NCBI GenBank assembly: GCA_913056345.1
Contig: CAJXMH010000012.1
Span: 19,491 to 83,490, forward strand
Direction of reading: 5' to 3'
Source of the DNA: an uncultured Flavobacteriales bacterium
GTDB taxonomy: Bacteria; Bacteroidota; Bacteroidia; Flavobacteriales_E; Vicingaceae
Length of the DNA stretch: 64,000 bases
Made by a program: the position numbers and the translations under genes. Positions 7,940 through 17,002 of this stretch are shown piece after piece (position 1 is the first letter of the stretch; every line of letters begins with the position of its first letter). Below the pieces are notes generated by a model. It saw nothing but the letters and a program-made list of their open reading frames with translations. It searched no databases and was not told the origin of the DNA.

Positions 7940-9247
7940 ATGTTATTAATTTATCTTTCGCAACTTACTCCCCGAAACCGTTATTTATTCAAGACGGCTT
8001 TCAACGTTTTTTTACAGCTTGACGACTATAAGTTAACTTCTGATAGTGAAGAGTTTATGGCATATTTAGGACCTAAGTTTTCCTATGCAAAAAAACCTAT
8101 TGCTGATGAGTTGTTCTTTGAAGCTTATGGTTTATTGGAAAGTCGTGGCATTAAGGAACAAAGTATAAATTGTTTAGAATATCAAGAAGTGAAAACCCTC
8201 TTTCAAGTTTCAACTGGGGCTTTACCTTATGATGCTTTTTCTGCTGCTTTTTACTTACTCAGCAGATACGAAGAGTATCTCCCGCATTTAAGAGACAAAT
8301 ATGATCGCTTTACCATAAATGAAAGTTTAGCTTATCAGCACGGCTTTATTCAACAGGCGGTGGTAGATCGCTGGTTTTTGCAAGTAAAGTCAGTTTTAGT
8401 AAAAGAGTTTCCTGAACTTCCTTTTAAAGAACGAAAATACCGCTACTTGCCGACCTTTGATATTGATAATGCTTATGCTTTCCGTCAAAAGGGATTTATC
8501 CGTATTTTGGGCTCATTGTTAAAGCAAGTCTCTAAGTTTGATCTAAAGCAGCTGCAAAAACAAATTTCAGTGCTGATTGGCAAACGCAAAGACCCCTTTG
8601 ATACGTTTAATTACCAGCTTAATATTCAAAAGAAGTACAAGCTCAAACCCATCTATTTTTTTCTACTTGCAGATTATGGTTTAAACGATAAAAACCTCTC
8701 TCACGAAAACCGGCACTTTCAGTCGCTCGTCAAATCAATTGCTGACTATGCTGAGGTCGGAATCCATCCATCATATGGCTCCAATAAACAAAAAGGGAAG
8801 TTAGCGCAGGAGATCAGGCGATTGGAGCGAACCGTAAAACGAGACATTCACCGCAGCCGTCAGCACTTTTTGAAATTAAGCTTGCCTGAGACCTACCGTA
8901 ATTTAATAGAAGCAGACATACACGAGGATTACACCATGGGTTTTGCGGGAAATCTTGGCTTCAGAGCAGGGACTTGCACCCCTTATCCTTTTTACGACCT
9001 TGATGAAGAAGTAGAATGCAAACTCACCATTTACCCCTTTCAATTGATGGAAGCTACCTTTAAATATTATTTAAAAGTTTCACCTGAAAAGGCACTTGAG
9101 CTTTTAAAGCCAATAATAGATGAAGTAAAGGCTGTTAAAGGTACTTTTATAAGTCTTTGGCACAATGAAAGTCTAAGCAATGAAGATGAGTGGGAGGGTT
9201 GGAGAAACGTTTATGAAGGCATGGTAGCCTACGCTATTGAAAAATGA
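7940..9247 (+). CDS. Polysaccharide deacetylase-like protein (Bacteroidota family)
   Basis: A 435-residue protein matching the Bacteroidota family usually annotated as polysaccharide deacetylase family protein, with an N-terminal DUF7033-type region as I recall it. The first 130 residues form the family-specific part (YDAFSAAFYLLSRYEEYLP). The NodB-like half starts with YLPTFDIDNAYAFRQKG (the D-x-D metal-site region), then has EVGIHPSYGSN, the counterpart of the H-x3-[ST] motif, and later FAGNLGFRAGTCTPY and SLWHNESL. It probably removes acyl groups from a cell-surface glycan, but the substrate is not visible. It is cotranscribed with radC (3-nt gap). Confidence 0.8.
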   Translation: MLLIYLSQLTPRNRYLFKTAFNVFLQLDDYKLTSDSEEFMAYLGPKFSYAKKPIADELFFEAYGLLESRGIKEQSINCLEYQEVKTLFQVSTGALPYDAFSAAFYLLSRYEEYLPHLRDKYDRFTINESLAYQHGFIQQAVVDRWFLQVKSVLVKEFPELPFKERKYRYLPTFDIDNAYAFRQKGFIRILGSLLKQVSKFDLKQLQKQISVLIGKRKDPFDTFNYQLNIQKKYKLKPIYFFLLADYGLNDKNLSHENRHFQSLVKSIADYAEVGIHPSYGSNKQKGKLAQEIRRLERTVKRDIHRSRQHFLKLSLPETYRNLIEADIHEDYTMGFAGNLGFRAGTCTPYPFYDLDEEVECKLTIYPFQLMEATFKYYLKVSPEKALELLKPIIDEVKAVKGTFISLWHNESLSNEDEWEGWRNVYEGMVAYAIEK

Positions 9248-9249
9248 TT

Positions 9250-9278
9250 TTGATTGCCGTTGAAAACCGCTAAATTTA
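9250..9278 (+). promoter_or_regulatory. Predicted promoter of upp
   Basis: TTG at 9250-9252, then 18 nt, then TAAATTTA (9271-9278), one mismatch from TAnnTTTG. It shares ATTGCCGTTG and TAAATTTAAC with the tpx upstream region. Confidence 0.5.
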
Positions 9279-9299
9279 ACCTCTCTAAAAATTAGCTGA

Positions 9300-9956
9300 A
9301 TGAATCAAGTGCACATCCTTACTGAAGAAAATAACTCTGTCTTAAGTCAATTTATTGCGGAGATAAGAGACGTTGAGATACAGAAAGATAGAATGCGTTT
9401 TCGAAGAAATTTAGAGCGTGCAGGTGAGTTGTTTGCTTATGAGATCTCCAAAACCTTAGCCTACAAAAAGACCGAGATTACCACGCCTTTAGGAGTTTCT
9501 GATGAGCAGCTTATCCAAGAGCAACCGGTTTTGGTTACAATTTTGCGTGCAGGATTGCCCCTTCATCAAGGATTGCTTAACTACTTAGATCATGCTGATA
9601 ACGGCTATATTTCGGCTTACCGAAAACATCATAAAGACGGCACCTTTGATATTGAGTTGGAGTATTTGGCATGTCCTTCACTAGAAGGCCGAACGGTGAT
9701 TCTCTGTGATCCAATGCTTGCAAGCGGTTCATCTATGGTGCTGGCTTACAAGGCCCTTCTATCAAAAGGAAAGCCCAAGCATTGTCATGTAGTTTCCCTT
9801 ATAGGGAGCAGCGAAGGTTTAGAATACACAAAGAAAAACCTTCCTGAAAATGCAACTATTTGGCTAGGCGCCCTCGATCATGAAATGACTGCCCAAAGCT
9901 ATATTGTTCCGGGCTTGGGAGATGCAGGTGATCTGGCTTTCGGTACCAAGGAGTAA
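9300..9956 (+). CDS. upp: Uracil phosphoribosyltransferase
   Basis: Makes UMP from uracil and PRPP in pyrimidine salvage. The protein is 218 residues, close to the usual 208-215. The PRPP-binding loop ILCDPMLASGSSM sits near residues 134-146 (first Asp at 137), and the C-terminal uracil-binding segment IVPGLGDAGDLAFGTK is intact. The conserved LRAGLPLHQGL is also present. It heads a rightward run with a membrane protein, a YjjG-like nucleotidase and an aromatic amino acid enzyme; YjjG also acts on pyrimidine nucleotides, which fits a loose salvage theme. Confidence 0.96.
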   Translation: MNQVHILTEENNSVLSQFIAEIRDVEIQKDRMRFRRNLERAGELFAYEISKTLAYKKTEITTPLGVSDEQLIQEQPVLVTILRAGLPLHQGLLNYLDHADNGYISAYRKHHKDGTFDIELEYLACPSLEGRTVILCDPMLASGSSMVLAYKALLSKGKPKHCHVVSLIGSSEGLEYTKKNLPENATIWLGALDHEMTAQSYIVPGLGDAGDLAFGTKE

Positions 9957-9958
9957 GT

Positions 9959-10393
9959 ATGCTGGAATTCAGCAAGGTATTGGGCCTATTGATTTTTAGC
10001 GCTCTCAAGTTTTTTTTAGCACCTTCAGCAGCGGTTATTGCGGGTTACACTTTCTGGGAAACTTTTCTGATCACGAGCTCAGGCGGATTATTGGGGTTTT
10101 TACTTTTTTTTAAATTCGGTGAGGTTTTGCAAAGAGGTTTCAAACTGATCATAAAAGCTAAACCAAAAAAGCGCTTTTCCAAAAGAAATAAAATGATCGT
10201 TAAACTAAAACGCCGCTATGGGTTGTGGGGTTTGGCCATTTTAACACCTTTTTTATTAGGAGTACCCTTAGGAGCATTTTTGGCATCAGCCTATTATCGA
10301 AAACAAAAGGGTGCACTTTGGGTATTCTTTAGCTTTATCCTTCTGTGGTCATTTATTCTAACCTACTTTAGTGTATTCATTAAAACAACTTGA
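9959..10393 (+). CDS. Small membrane protein, uncharacterised
   Basis: A 144-residue protein with about four membrane helices: near residues 5-25, 33-52, 90-110 and 120-140. A very basic cytoplasmic loop (KAKPKKRFSKRNKMIVKLKRR) separates the second and third. Phrases such as LAILTPFLLGVPLGAFLASAYY recall the small multidrug export-like (DUF/YdjX-type) membrane families, but the match is not firm. It lies 2 nt after upp, and its stop overlaps the next start as TGATG, so it is translationally tied to the nucleotidase gene. Confidence 0.75.
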   Translation: MLEFSKVLGLLIFSALKFFLAPSAAVIAGYTFWETFLITSSGGLLGFLLFFKFGEVLQRGFKLIIKAKPKKRFSKRNKMIVKLKRRYGLWGLAILTPFLLGVPLGAFLASAYYRKQKGALWVFFSFILLWSFILTYFSVFIKTT

Positions 10394-11091
10394 TGCAAGC
10401 AAAAAGTTACAAGCATTTATTTTTCGACCTTGATCGAACCCTTTGGGATTTTAACCGCAACTCAGCCGAAGCTATCGAGGAGCTTTTTTACAAGCATAAG
10501 TTAGACCAGAAATTGAGCGTAGAGTTTCCTGATTTTTTCAAGGTCTACAGCTTTATCAATGATGAGCTGTGGGCGCAATACCGTAAAGGAGAAGTGGTTA
10601 AAGATGAATTGCGGCAACAACGTTATTTATTGAGTTTCCAGCATTTTGGTTATGACGATGCCCCTTTGGCTTTGCAATTTAATGATGAGTATGTGAGCAC
10701 CTCTTCATCAAAAACGCATTTATTGCCTCATGCTATAGAGGTTTTAGAGTATTTAAAGCAGAAGTATAACTTGCACATTATCACCAATGGTTTTGTAGAA
10801 GCACAAAATGTAAAATTGGATAATTGTGATATTCGAAAATATTTTACCACCATAATCATATCAGATGGGATGGGTTTCCGAAAACCTGACAAACGGATTT
10901 TTCACCACGCGATGAAAGAGGCAGGAGCAAAGTCGGCCAATAGTTTAATGATTGGGGACGACTACGGGCCTGATGTAATTGGCGCGAAAGCAGTGGGTAT
11001 GGATCAAGTTTATCTTTGTGCAAAGCCTGTTTCAGGTCAAATAGCGACCTTTACTATTGCAAACCTAAAAGAACTGCTAGATATCCTTTAA
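10393..11091 (+). CDS. yjjG: YjjG-family HAD pyrimidine 5'-nucleotidase
   Basis: A 232-residue HAD phosphatase. Motif I is FFDLDRTLWDF with D12 and D14, motif II is IITNGF, motif III is the lysine of FRKPDKRIF, and motif IV is MIGDDYGPDVIGA. The cap region, full length and DLDRTLWDF start fit the YjjG noncanonical pyrimidine nucleotidases, which dephosphorylate UMP/dUMP/dTMP and damaged pyrimidine nucleotides. I chose the ATG at 10393, whose A is the last base of the preceding TGA, over an in-frame TTG one codon upstream. Confidence 0.85.
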   Translation: MQAKSYKHLFFDLDRTLWDFNRNSAEAIEELFYKHKLDQKLSVEFPDFFKVYSFINDELWAQYRKGEVVKDELRQQRYLLSFQHFGYDDAPLALQFNDEYVSTSSSKTHLLPHAIEVLEYLKQKYNLHIITNGFVEAQNVKLDNCDIRKYFTTIIISDGMGFRKPDKRIFHHAMKEAGAKSANSLMIGDDYGPDVIGAKAVGMDQVYLCAKPVSGQIATFTIANLKELLDIL

Positions 11092-11132
11092 AAGGGGCGA
11101 ACAAATTGCAAAAATTAGCGGTTGAAAAATCA

Positions 11133-12233
11133 ATGAAAGAAGAGAAAACACTTAAGATCGATGAGGCATGGGCAAAACAAAAGCCCTTTCATTTTTTTGG
11201 TCCTTGCAGTGCCGAAAGTCCTGAGCAACTAGCGGCAACCGCCAAGCAAGTAGCTGATATTGAAAATAATATCTTTAGAGCAGGAGTTTGGAAACCAAGA
11301 ACCCGACCTGATAGCTTTCAAGGTATTGGAGAAGATGCCTTGAGTTGGTTGAGCGAAATAAAAGCTGAATATAACTTAAAGGTTGCAACAGAAGTAGCCC
11401 ACCCTGACCATTTAGAGAAGGCTTTAAAGGCTGAGATCGATGTACTTTGGATTGGAGCAAGAACAACGGTTAACCCATTTACGGTGCAAGCTTTAGCTGA
11501 TGCGTTGCAAGGAGTAGATGTTCCTATTTTTATAAAAAACCCCATTAATCCTGATTTGAGTTTGTGGATAGGAGCACTGGAGCGAATTAACAAAGCAGGA
11601 ATTACTAAGCTTGGAGCCATTCATCGTGGCTTCCACTTAAACGACAATGGGCCGTACCGCAATATGCCTAACTGGAATTTAGCAGTTCAACTAAAGGCTG
11701 CTTACCCTAATTTACCGCTGGTTTGCGATGCAAGTCACATCAGTGGTAGACCCAAACTCATTCCACAAGTGGCTCAAAAAGCACTTGATCTTGACATGGA
11801 TGGTTTAATGATCGAGACTCATCACAAACCCGATCATGCCCTGAGCGACAAGCAACAGCAGGTGACACCTAAGCAGTTAAAAATTATTTTACATGAGTTA
11901 GTAGAAAAGAAGTCTGCTTGCTTTGATCAGGAGTTTCAGAGTCAATTGGAACTCTTGAGAGCCAAGATTGATAAGGTAGATGATGACTTAATGGATCGGC
12001 TTGCTCATCGAATGGAGATTGTAAAGCAAATTGGCAAATACAAGAAAGAAAATCAGGTGACCATCCTGCAATTAGAGCGCTGGAAGGAAATAATGGATCG
12101 TGCGCTTAAACTTGGAGATGCTCTTGGAGTGGAGGGTGATTTTATCAAGGATTTTTACAATGCCATACACGATGAATCCATTCGTCAACAAACCTTGATT
12201 CAAAATCAATCCCATGATAGCCAAGACGCCTAA
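11133..12233 (+). CDS. Bifunctional DAHP synthase / chorismate mutase (type II CM)
   Basis: A fused enzyme of aromatic amino acid synthesis. The N-terminal ~265 residues form a DAHP synthase of the KDO8P-synthase-like class (FFGPCSAES, RAGVWKPRTRPDSFQG, FIKNPINPD, GAIHRGF, CDASHISGRP, GLMIETHHKPDHALSD). The C-terminal ~90 residues form an AroQ chorismate mutase helix bundle (LRAKIDKVDDDLMDRLAHRM, VKQIGKYKK). The fusion couples the first step to the branch to Phe/Tyr and is typical of Bacteroidota. The frame is open 39 codons further upstream inside the nucleotidase gene, but the family start and the position after that gene's stop favour ATG 11133 (366 residues). Confidence 0.93.
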   Translation: MKEEKTLKIDEAWAKQKPFHFFGPCSAESPEQLAATAKQVADIENNIFRAGVWKPRTRPDSFQGIGEDALSWLSEIKAEYNLKVATEVAHPDHLEKALKAEIDVLWIGARTTVNPFTVQALADALQGVDVPIFIKNPINPDLSLWIGALERINKAGITKLGAIHRGFHLNDNGPYRNMPNWNLAVQLKAAYPNLPLVCDASHISGRPKLIPQVAQKALDLDMDGLMIETHHKPDHALSDKQQQVTPKQLKIILHELVEKKSACFDQEFQSQLELLRAKIDKVDDDLMDRLAHRMEIVKQIGKYKKENQVTILQLERWKEIMDRALKLGDALGVEGDFIKDFYNAIHDESIRQQTLIQNQSHDSQDA

Positions 12234-12537
12234 GCCTCCTTATTATGCGGTGATCTTTACCTCAGTTTTGATTGAAGACACGGAGGAGTATCAAAAAGTA
12301 TCTGCCGACTTAGAAGCCTTGGCTGAAAAACAAGACGGATTTTTGGGTTTCGAAGCAGCGCGCTCAGGGCTTGGCTTGTTTATTTCCTATTGGAAAGATG
12401 AGGAAGCCATTCAGAATTGGAAAGCTGTGGCTAGTCATGAGATAGCTCAAAAGAGGGGCAGGGAAGAGTGGTATGATAAATTTCAGGTTCGGGTAGCGAA
12501 AGTGGAACGAGCTTATGGTTTTGAAAAAGATAGTTAA
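12214..12537 (+). CDS. Antibiotic biosynthesis monooxygenase (ABM) fold protein
   Basis: A 107-residue protein with the dimeric alpha-beta barrel pattern of the ABM family: YYAVIFTSVLIEDTEEYQKV, then GFLGFEAARS, ISYWKDEEAIQNWK and a final VRVAKVERAYGF strand. Members range from small monooxygenases to stress proteins, and no substrate can be inferred here. It overlaps the end of the DAHP synthase gene by 20 nt in another frame, so it is the last gene of that run. No clear terminator follows in the 59 nt before the convergent psd. Confidence 0.85.
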   Translation: MIAKTPKPPYYAVIFTSVLIEDTEEYQKVSADLEALAEKQDGFLGFEAARSGLGLFISYWKDEEAIQNWKAVASHEIAQKRGREEWYDKFQVRVAKVERAYGFEKDS

Positions 12538-12596
12538 TTAGGATTTCAAAGTTTAGTTAACGCAGGTAGGATTTCGTAAAACTTTTTCCCTTCTGT

Positions 12597-13256
12597 TTAA
12601 TCAAATTCGGCAATCACTGTTTCGCCACCAATAACCTTATCGTTTATATTGGCTTTTATTTCACAGTCAAGAGGTAGGAAGAGGTCTACCCGCGAGCCAA
12701 ATTTAATGAAGCCACATTCAGCGGATTGTTCCACCTTTTCATTTTCCTTGCCGTAAAACACAATACGACGGGCCAAAGCGCCAGCAATCTGTCGGAATAA
12801 AACACTTCTTCCTTTAGCATCTTCAACCACAACAGTAGTTCTTTCATTGTCAGTAGAAGATTTTGGATGCCAAGCTACCAAGTATTTACCGGGGTGGTAT
12901 TTAAAATACTTTATAATTCCACCAATAGGGTAGCGGTTGTTGTGCACATTTAGTGGCGACATGAAAATGGAAATCTGCTTGCGCTTTTCATTCAAGTATT
13001 CGGTTTCTTCTGCTTCTTCGATCACCACAACCTTTCCATCACAAGGTGAAATAATCTGCTTCTCATTAACGACTAAATTCTTTTTGGGATCTCTGAAAAA
13101 TTGCAGAATCATGGTCAAGAGGAAGAGACTGATCGCGTAAGCCAGGTATTGAATGATCGGGTACTCAGAAGCAAATACATTAGCAAGCAGAGAGATGGCA
13201 ATGCCAAATACTACCACTACCACTAAACTTGCTCCTCCTTCTTTGTGAAATTTCAT
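12597..13256 (-). CDS. psd: Phosphatidylserine decarboxylase family protein
   Basis: A 219-residue, short-type Psd proenzyme that converts phosphatidylserine to phosphatidylethanolamine. Two N-terminal membrane helices (SLVVVVVFGIAISLLANVF; IIQYLAYAISLFLLTMIL) are followed by ISPCDGKVVVIEE, FMSPLNVHNNRYP and the processing site IKFGSRVDLFLP. In this site the Ser of the GS pair becomes the pyruvoyl group. It is the last gene of a leftward operon, 21 nt after cdsA, so CDP-diacylglycerol synthesis and the PE branch are expressed together. Confidence 0.93.
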   Translation of the reverse strand: MKFHKEGGASLVVVVVFGIAISLLANVFASEYPIIQYLAYAISLFLLTMILQFFRDPKKNLVVNEKQIISPCDGKVVVIEEAEETEYLNEKRKQISIFMSPLNVHNNRYPIGGIIKYFKYHPGKYLVAWHPKSSTDNERTTVVVEDAKGRSVLFRQIAGALARRIVFYGKENEKVEQSAECGFIKFGSRVDLFLPLDCEIKANINDKVIGGETVIAEFD

Positions 13257-13277
13257 AATGATTCAAAAATAGTGAAT

Positions 13278-14111
13278 CTATTGCCAGATTGATACGAGCT
13301 TTAAAAAAGTGTAAACCATAGGAGCTGATATAAAGATTCCATCAAAACGATCTAGCACACCACCATGCCCTGGCAGTAATTTACCTGAGTCTTTAATGTC
13401 TAAACTGCGTTTGAATAAGGATTCTACTAGATCTCCTAAGGAGCCAAATAGCACCACTATAGCTGCAATAGATAGCCATAGTGTTAGCGAGATAGTGGGA
13501 AACATAAGCGAATTTACATAACCAATTGCTAGCCCACTTATTGCTCCTCCAATACTGCCTTCCCAAGTCTTTTTAGGTGATATACGGGGAAATAATTTGT
13601 TACGGCCAAGGCTTCTTCCTACAAAATAAGCACCTGTGTCATTAGCCCAAAGTACAAAAAAGTAACCGATCAAAATTTCATAACTGTAGGTATTGCCATA
13701 AGAGAGGTCTTTGAAATAAGCTAACTCATGCAAGAGGGTAATGGGAACAGCAATGTAGATGATTCCCAAAAGAGTATTCGCAATATTAGGAATAGGTTGT
13801 GGACGGTTCCGGTATAGCTCAACAATAAAAATGATGAATACTATGGGAACTAGTAAAACCATCACATCAAGGTTCAAATTGATGATCTTAGAGAGTACTG
13901 AAATGGTAAAAAACAGAAGACCGGCAATCATACCAATATTCCTTTGCGGTTTTACTTTAGTCGGCTTGAAGAAAGCGTAAAATTCTCTTTGGCAAAGCAA
14001 GATCATTCCAAAAAAGAGTATAGATGATGCATATTCGCTCTGGATAATGGCGCCTAGCAACACCACCACAAAAACGACACTAGTAAGAATTCTTTCGGTA
14101 AGGTTTGTCAA
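13278..14111 (-). CDS. cdsA: Phosphatidate cytidylyltransferase
   Basis: CDP-diacylglycerol synthase: makes CDP-DAG from phosphatidate and CTP in the inner membrane. It has 277 residues with about eight membrane helices. The conserved block YFVGRSLGRNKLFPRISPKKTWEG begins near residue 160, and the C-terminal signature contains GDLVESLFKR, KDSGKLLPGHGG and DRFDGIF. The start codon overlaps the DUF2007 gene stop by 4 nt (ATGA). Confidence 0.96.
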   Translation of the reverse strand: MTNLTERILTSVVFVVVLLGAIIQSEYASSILFFGMILLCQREFYAFFKPTKVKPQRNIGMIAGLLFFTISVLSKIINLNLDVMVLLVPIVFIIFIVELYRNRPQPIPNIANTLLGIIYIAVPITLLHELAYFKDLSYGNTYSYEILIGYFFVLWANDTGAYFVGRSLGRNKLFPRISPKKTWEGSIGGAISGLAIGYVNSLMFPTISLTLWLSIAAIVVLFGSLGDLVESLFKRSLDIKDSGKLLPGHGGVLDRFDGIFISAPMVYTFLKLVSIWQ

Positions 14112-14317
14112 AACTCTGTTTTAGAAATCAGGTGCTTGGCTTTTAAAACATCCTCCCGGTTAACGTACAACTCAATTTCTCCAAATATGGGAGAATACAT
14201 AGAGTCTTGTTTATTCACCACTACCGTTTGAATGCTTTCCTTTTCTAGAATTCCTTTAACTAATTCAACTAAATAGGAAGCTTTTGTACTAAATACTTTA
14301 ACCCATTCAATTTGCAT
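14108..14317 (-). CDS. DUF2007 domain protein
   Basis: A 69-residue protein of the DUF2007 type: WVKVFSTKASYLVELVKGILE, then IQTVVVNKQDS, and a C-terminal GEIELYVNREDVLKAKHLI. The fold is ferredoxin/ACT-like and has been proposed to bind a ligand or partner protein, but the function is unknown. It sits between ftsH (14 nt upstream) and cdsA (4-nt overlap). Confidence 0.85.
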   Translation of the reverse strand: MQIEWVKVFSTKASYLVELVKGILEKESIQTVVVNKQDSMYSPIFGEIELYVNREDVLKAKHLISKTEF

Positions 14318-14331
14318 GGGTTAAAAGTAAT

Positions 14332-16533
14332 TCAATTAATGGAATTTTTTTCCTCTGAAGTAATTTCCTCCTCATCCTTCTTACTGGATTTAGCATCTTC
14401 GCTTTCACCCTTCCCATTAGCGGCTGTTTCTTCCTTTTTTTCTTTGTTTTCAGTTTCTGCTAATTTTTGGTCGGGCGACTTGCTTTGTTCTTGCTTTGCT
14501 CTGGCTATATCTGCCTGATCTTCCTCCTTCATATTTGCCTTAAGCAATTCTTCTGATCTACTTTCATCTTCGTAGGCGCGCTTCCCAAATATCTTCTCTA
14601 AGTCATCTTTAAAGATCACTTCCTTTTCAAGTAAAAGCTCAGCTAACTCTTTGAGATGGTCTTGGTTGTCTTCTAAGATCTTTTTGGTTCTTTTATAAGC
14701 CTCGTCGACCATTTTCTTAACCTCTTGGTCAATTTTTTCGGCTGTTTTTTCAGAATAAGGTTTTTGAAAGCTGTATTCATTTTGGCCACTCGAATCGTAG
14801 AAACTGATATTTCCAATTTCATCATTTAAACCATAAACTGAAACCATTGCATATGCTTGCTTGGTTATCTTTTCAAGGTCACTCAAGGCGCCTGTAGAAA
14901 CCTTTCCAAAGGTGATTTCTTCTGCTGCTCTTCCTCCAAGTGCTGCGCACATTTCGTCAAGCATTTGCTCTTTGGTGGTGATTTGACGCTCTTCAGGCAA
15001 GTACCATGCAGCTCCCAAACTTCTACCCCTTGGTACGATTGTTACTTTCACTAGAGGTGAAGCGTAGCGTGTTAGCCAGCTCACTGCCGCATGACCTGCC
15101 TCATGATAAGCAATGGTTTTCTTTTCTTCTTTGGTTATGATCTTGTTTTTCTTTTCTAAACCGCCAATCACTCTGTCTACTGCGTCAATAAAATCTTGCT
15201 GAACGATCTTTTTCTTTTTCTTTCTTGCTGCGATCAAAGCGGATTCGTTACAAATATTGGCAATATCTGCTCCTGAAAAACCTGGAGTTTGCTTTCCTAA
15301 GAAAGTTAAGTCTACAGAATCATCAATTTTAAGAGGCTTAACATGTACCTTGAAAATTTCAATACGCTCTTTAAGGTCAGGTAGATCAACGTGGATTTGT
15401 CGGTCAAATCTTCCTGGACGAAGCAAAGCACGGTCTAATACTTCAGCGCGGTTAGTTGCGGCAAGTAAGATTACTCCGCTGTTTGTGCCAAAACCATCCA
15501 TTTCTGTTAATAGCTGATTTAGAGTGTTTTCTCTCTCATCATTACCACCTTGAGCCATGCTTTTACCTCTTGCTCTACCAATGGCATCAATTTCATCAAT
15601 AAACACGATGGCAGGCGCTTTTTCTTTTGCTTGTTTAAATAAGTCTCGCACACGAGAAGCTCCGACCCCTACAAACATTTCAACAAAATCGGAACCACTT
15701 AAGCTGAAAAAAGGTACTTGTGCTTCTCCGGCAACTGCTTTTGCAATTAAAGTTTTTCCTGTACCAGGAGGTCCTACAAGTAGCGCTCCTTTTGGAATTT
15801 TTGCTCCTAACTCAGTGTAGCGTTTGGGGTTTTTCAAGAATTCAACAATCTCTTCAATTTCGGCTTTTGCTTCTTCAAGTCCTGCCACATCGTCAAAACT
15901 AATATTAACGTTCTTAGCTTTATCAAAAAGAGTGGCTTTGGATTTACCTATGTTGAAAATCTGGCCTCCCGGTCCTCCTGATCCTCCAGTCATTCTTCGC
16001 ATTATAAATACCCAGAATCCAATTATTAAGGCAATTGGAAGTAACCAGCCAATTAGTTCACCAGCCCAATTACTTCTTGTTTCATAATCTGGCCTAACCT
16101 GCTTGTCCTCTGGTAGGTTTTCATATACACGGTTCAAGTCACTGTTAAATTGGTCTATGGTGCCAATTTTTAAATAGAAGTGCGGCCCCTGACTACCCAT
16201 AGCACCAATGCCGTTTTCACGAACAGCTTTATATTTTTCTTGCTGCAGGGCTTGTCCTTTAATAAATATTTCTACTCGAGAATCATTACCCGTAGTGACT
16301 ACAAGTAAACGCTCTACCTCCCCAGTTTTTATCATGCTGTCTACAAACTTGTTCCAGCTTACTTTTTTCTCTCCACCGCTAAATTGAAATAAGTTTAGGC
16401 CGATTAGCACTACTCCTATAATGGCGTAGATCCAATAAAAATTAAAATTCTTTTTTGGTCCACCCCCTTTGTTTCCACCAGTTTTACTTTTACTAGTAGT
16501 TCTTTTTTGTGTTGTTTTCTTTTGTTCTGGCAT
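14332..16533 (-). CDS. ftsH: ATP-dependent zinc metalloprotease FtsH
   Basis: A membrane-anchored AAA+ protease that degrades misfolded and regulatory membrane proteins. The 733 residues run in order: a basic, Lys/Thr/Gly-rich N-terminus, a first helix ([17 protein letters not shown]), a periplasmic domain, a second helix ([18 protein letters not shown]), AAA Walker A GPPGTGKT near residue 251, Walker [10 protein letters not shown], the SRH region, and the zinc site HEAGH at residues 477-481. The tail (about residue 660 on) is unusually long and rich in Glu, Lys and Ser, and is low complexity. It follows rsfS by 8 nt. Confidence 0.97.
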   Translation of the reverse strand: MPEQKKTTQKRTTSKSKTGGNKGGGPKKNFNFYWIYAIIGVVLIGLNLFQFSGGEKKVSWNKFVDSMIKTGEVERLLVVTTGNDSRVEIFIKGQALQQEKYKAVRENGIGAMGSQGPHFYLKIGTIDQFNSDLNRVYENLPEDKQVRPDYETRSNWAGELIGWLLPIALIIGFWVFIMRRMTGGSGGPGGQIFNIGKSKATLFDKAKNVNISFDDVAGLEEAKAEIEEIVEFLKNPKRYTELGAKIPKGALLVGPPGTGKTLIAKAVAGEAQVPFFSLSGSDFVEMFVGVGASRVRDLFKQAKEKAPAIVFIDEIDAIGRARGKSMAQGGNDERENTLNQLLTEMDGFGTNSGVILLAATNRAEVLDRALLRPGRFDRQIHVDLPDLKERIEIFKVHVKPLKIDDSVDLTFLGKQTPGFSGADIANICNESALIAARKKKKKIVQQDFIDAVDRVIGGLEKKNKIITKEEKKTIAYHEAGHAAVSWLTRYASPLVKVTIVPRGRSLGAAWYLPEERQITTKEQMLDEMCAALGGRAAEEITFGKVSTGALSDLEKITKQAYAMVSVYGLNDEIGNISFYDSSGQNEYSFQKPYSEKTAEKIDQEVKKMVDEAYKRTKKILEDNQDHLKELAELLLEKEVIFKDDLEKIFGKRAYEDESRSEELLKANMKEEDQADIARAKQEQSKSPDQKLAETENKEKKEETAANGKGESEDAKSSKKDEEEITSEEKNSIN

Positions 16534-16541
16534 TTCTTTCT

Positions 16542-16919
16542 TTAGTTTATCGCTTCAATCTGCTTCGTATCTGCATCAGCCCAAAGGCCTTCAAGGTTAT
16601 AATGGGCTCGTTTATCTTTCTGAAAAACATGAGCAACTACATTAACGTAGTCTAACAACACCCATTCTAGGTTCGAAGTTCCCTCAATGTGCCAAGGTTT
16701 TTCTCCTAAGGCTTTTCTCACCTCTTCTTCAATTGAATCTTTAATGGCATCAACCTGAGTATTAGAGTTCCCCTCACAGATTACAAAAAAATCTGTAACG
16801 GCTCCGTCTACTGTTTGCAAGTCTAGAACAACAATGTTTTCCCCTTTTTTTTCTTGTATCCCTTTAATTATACATGCTGACAATTCGTCTGATTTTTCTG
16901 GATTGTTGTTTTTAGCCAT
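16542..16919 (-). CDS. rsfS: Ribosome silencing factor RsfS
   Basis: A 125-residue RsfS/Iojap protein that binds uL14 on the large subunit and blocks subunit joining during starvation. Visible family signatures are VVLDLQTVDGAVTDFFVICEG, then HIEGTSNLEWVLLDYVNVVAHVF and LEGLWADA. It is the first gene of the rsfS-ftsH-DUF2007-cdsA-psd operon, with a -7 box 22 nt upstream of the start. Confidence 0.95.
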   Translation of the reverse strand: MAKNNNPEKSDELSACIIKGIQEKKGENIVVLDLQTVDGAVTDFFVICEGNSNTQVDAIKDSIEEEVRKALGEKPWHIEGTSNLEWVLLDYVNVVAHVFQKDKRAHYNLEGLWADADTKQIEAIN

Positions 16920-16940
16920 ATATTCGTTTACAAATTTGGT

Positions 16941-16949
16941 GCAAAAGTA
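16941..16949 (-). promoter_or_regulatory. Predicted -7 box of the rsfS-ftsH operon
   Basis: On the minus strand the sequence reads TACTTTTGC, an exact TAnnTTTGC match, 22 nt before the rsfS ATG. No convincing -33 TTG is seen at the expected distance. Confidence 0.5.
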
Positions 16950-17002
16950 AGCAAATCAATGTTCCGCTAAGTTGCGGATTTACTTGCCTTTCCTTTTAAT
17001 AA

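Noticed and set aside
11016..11132. Longer start of the DAHP synthase/chorismate mutase inside the nucleotidase gene
   Set aside because: The extension has no family similarity and lies largely within the upstream coding sequence in another frame.
12538..12596. AAAGTTT / AAACTTT pairing as a terminator between the ABM and psd genes
   Set aside because: The stem is short, A/T-only and has a loop of over 20 nt; it would be unstable.
16965..16980. TCCGC-N6-GCGGA hairpin between rsfS and birA
   Set aside because: Only 5 bp of stem, no T-run and no conserved placement; likely chance.
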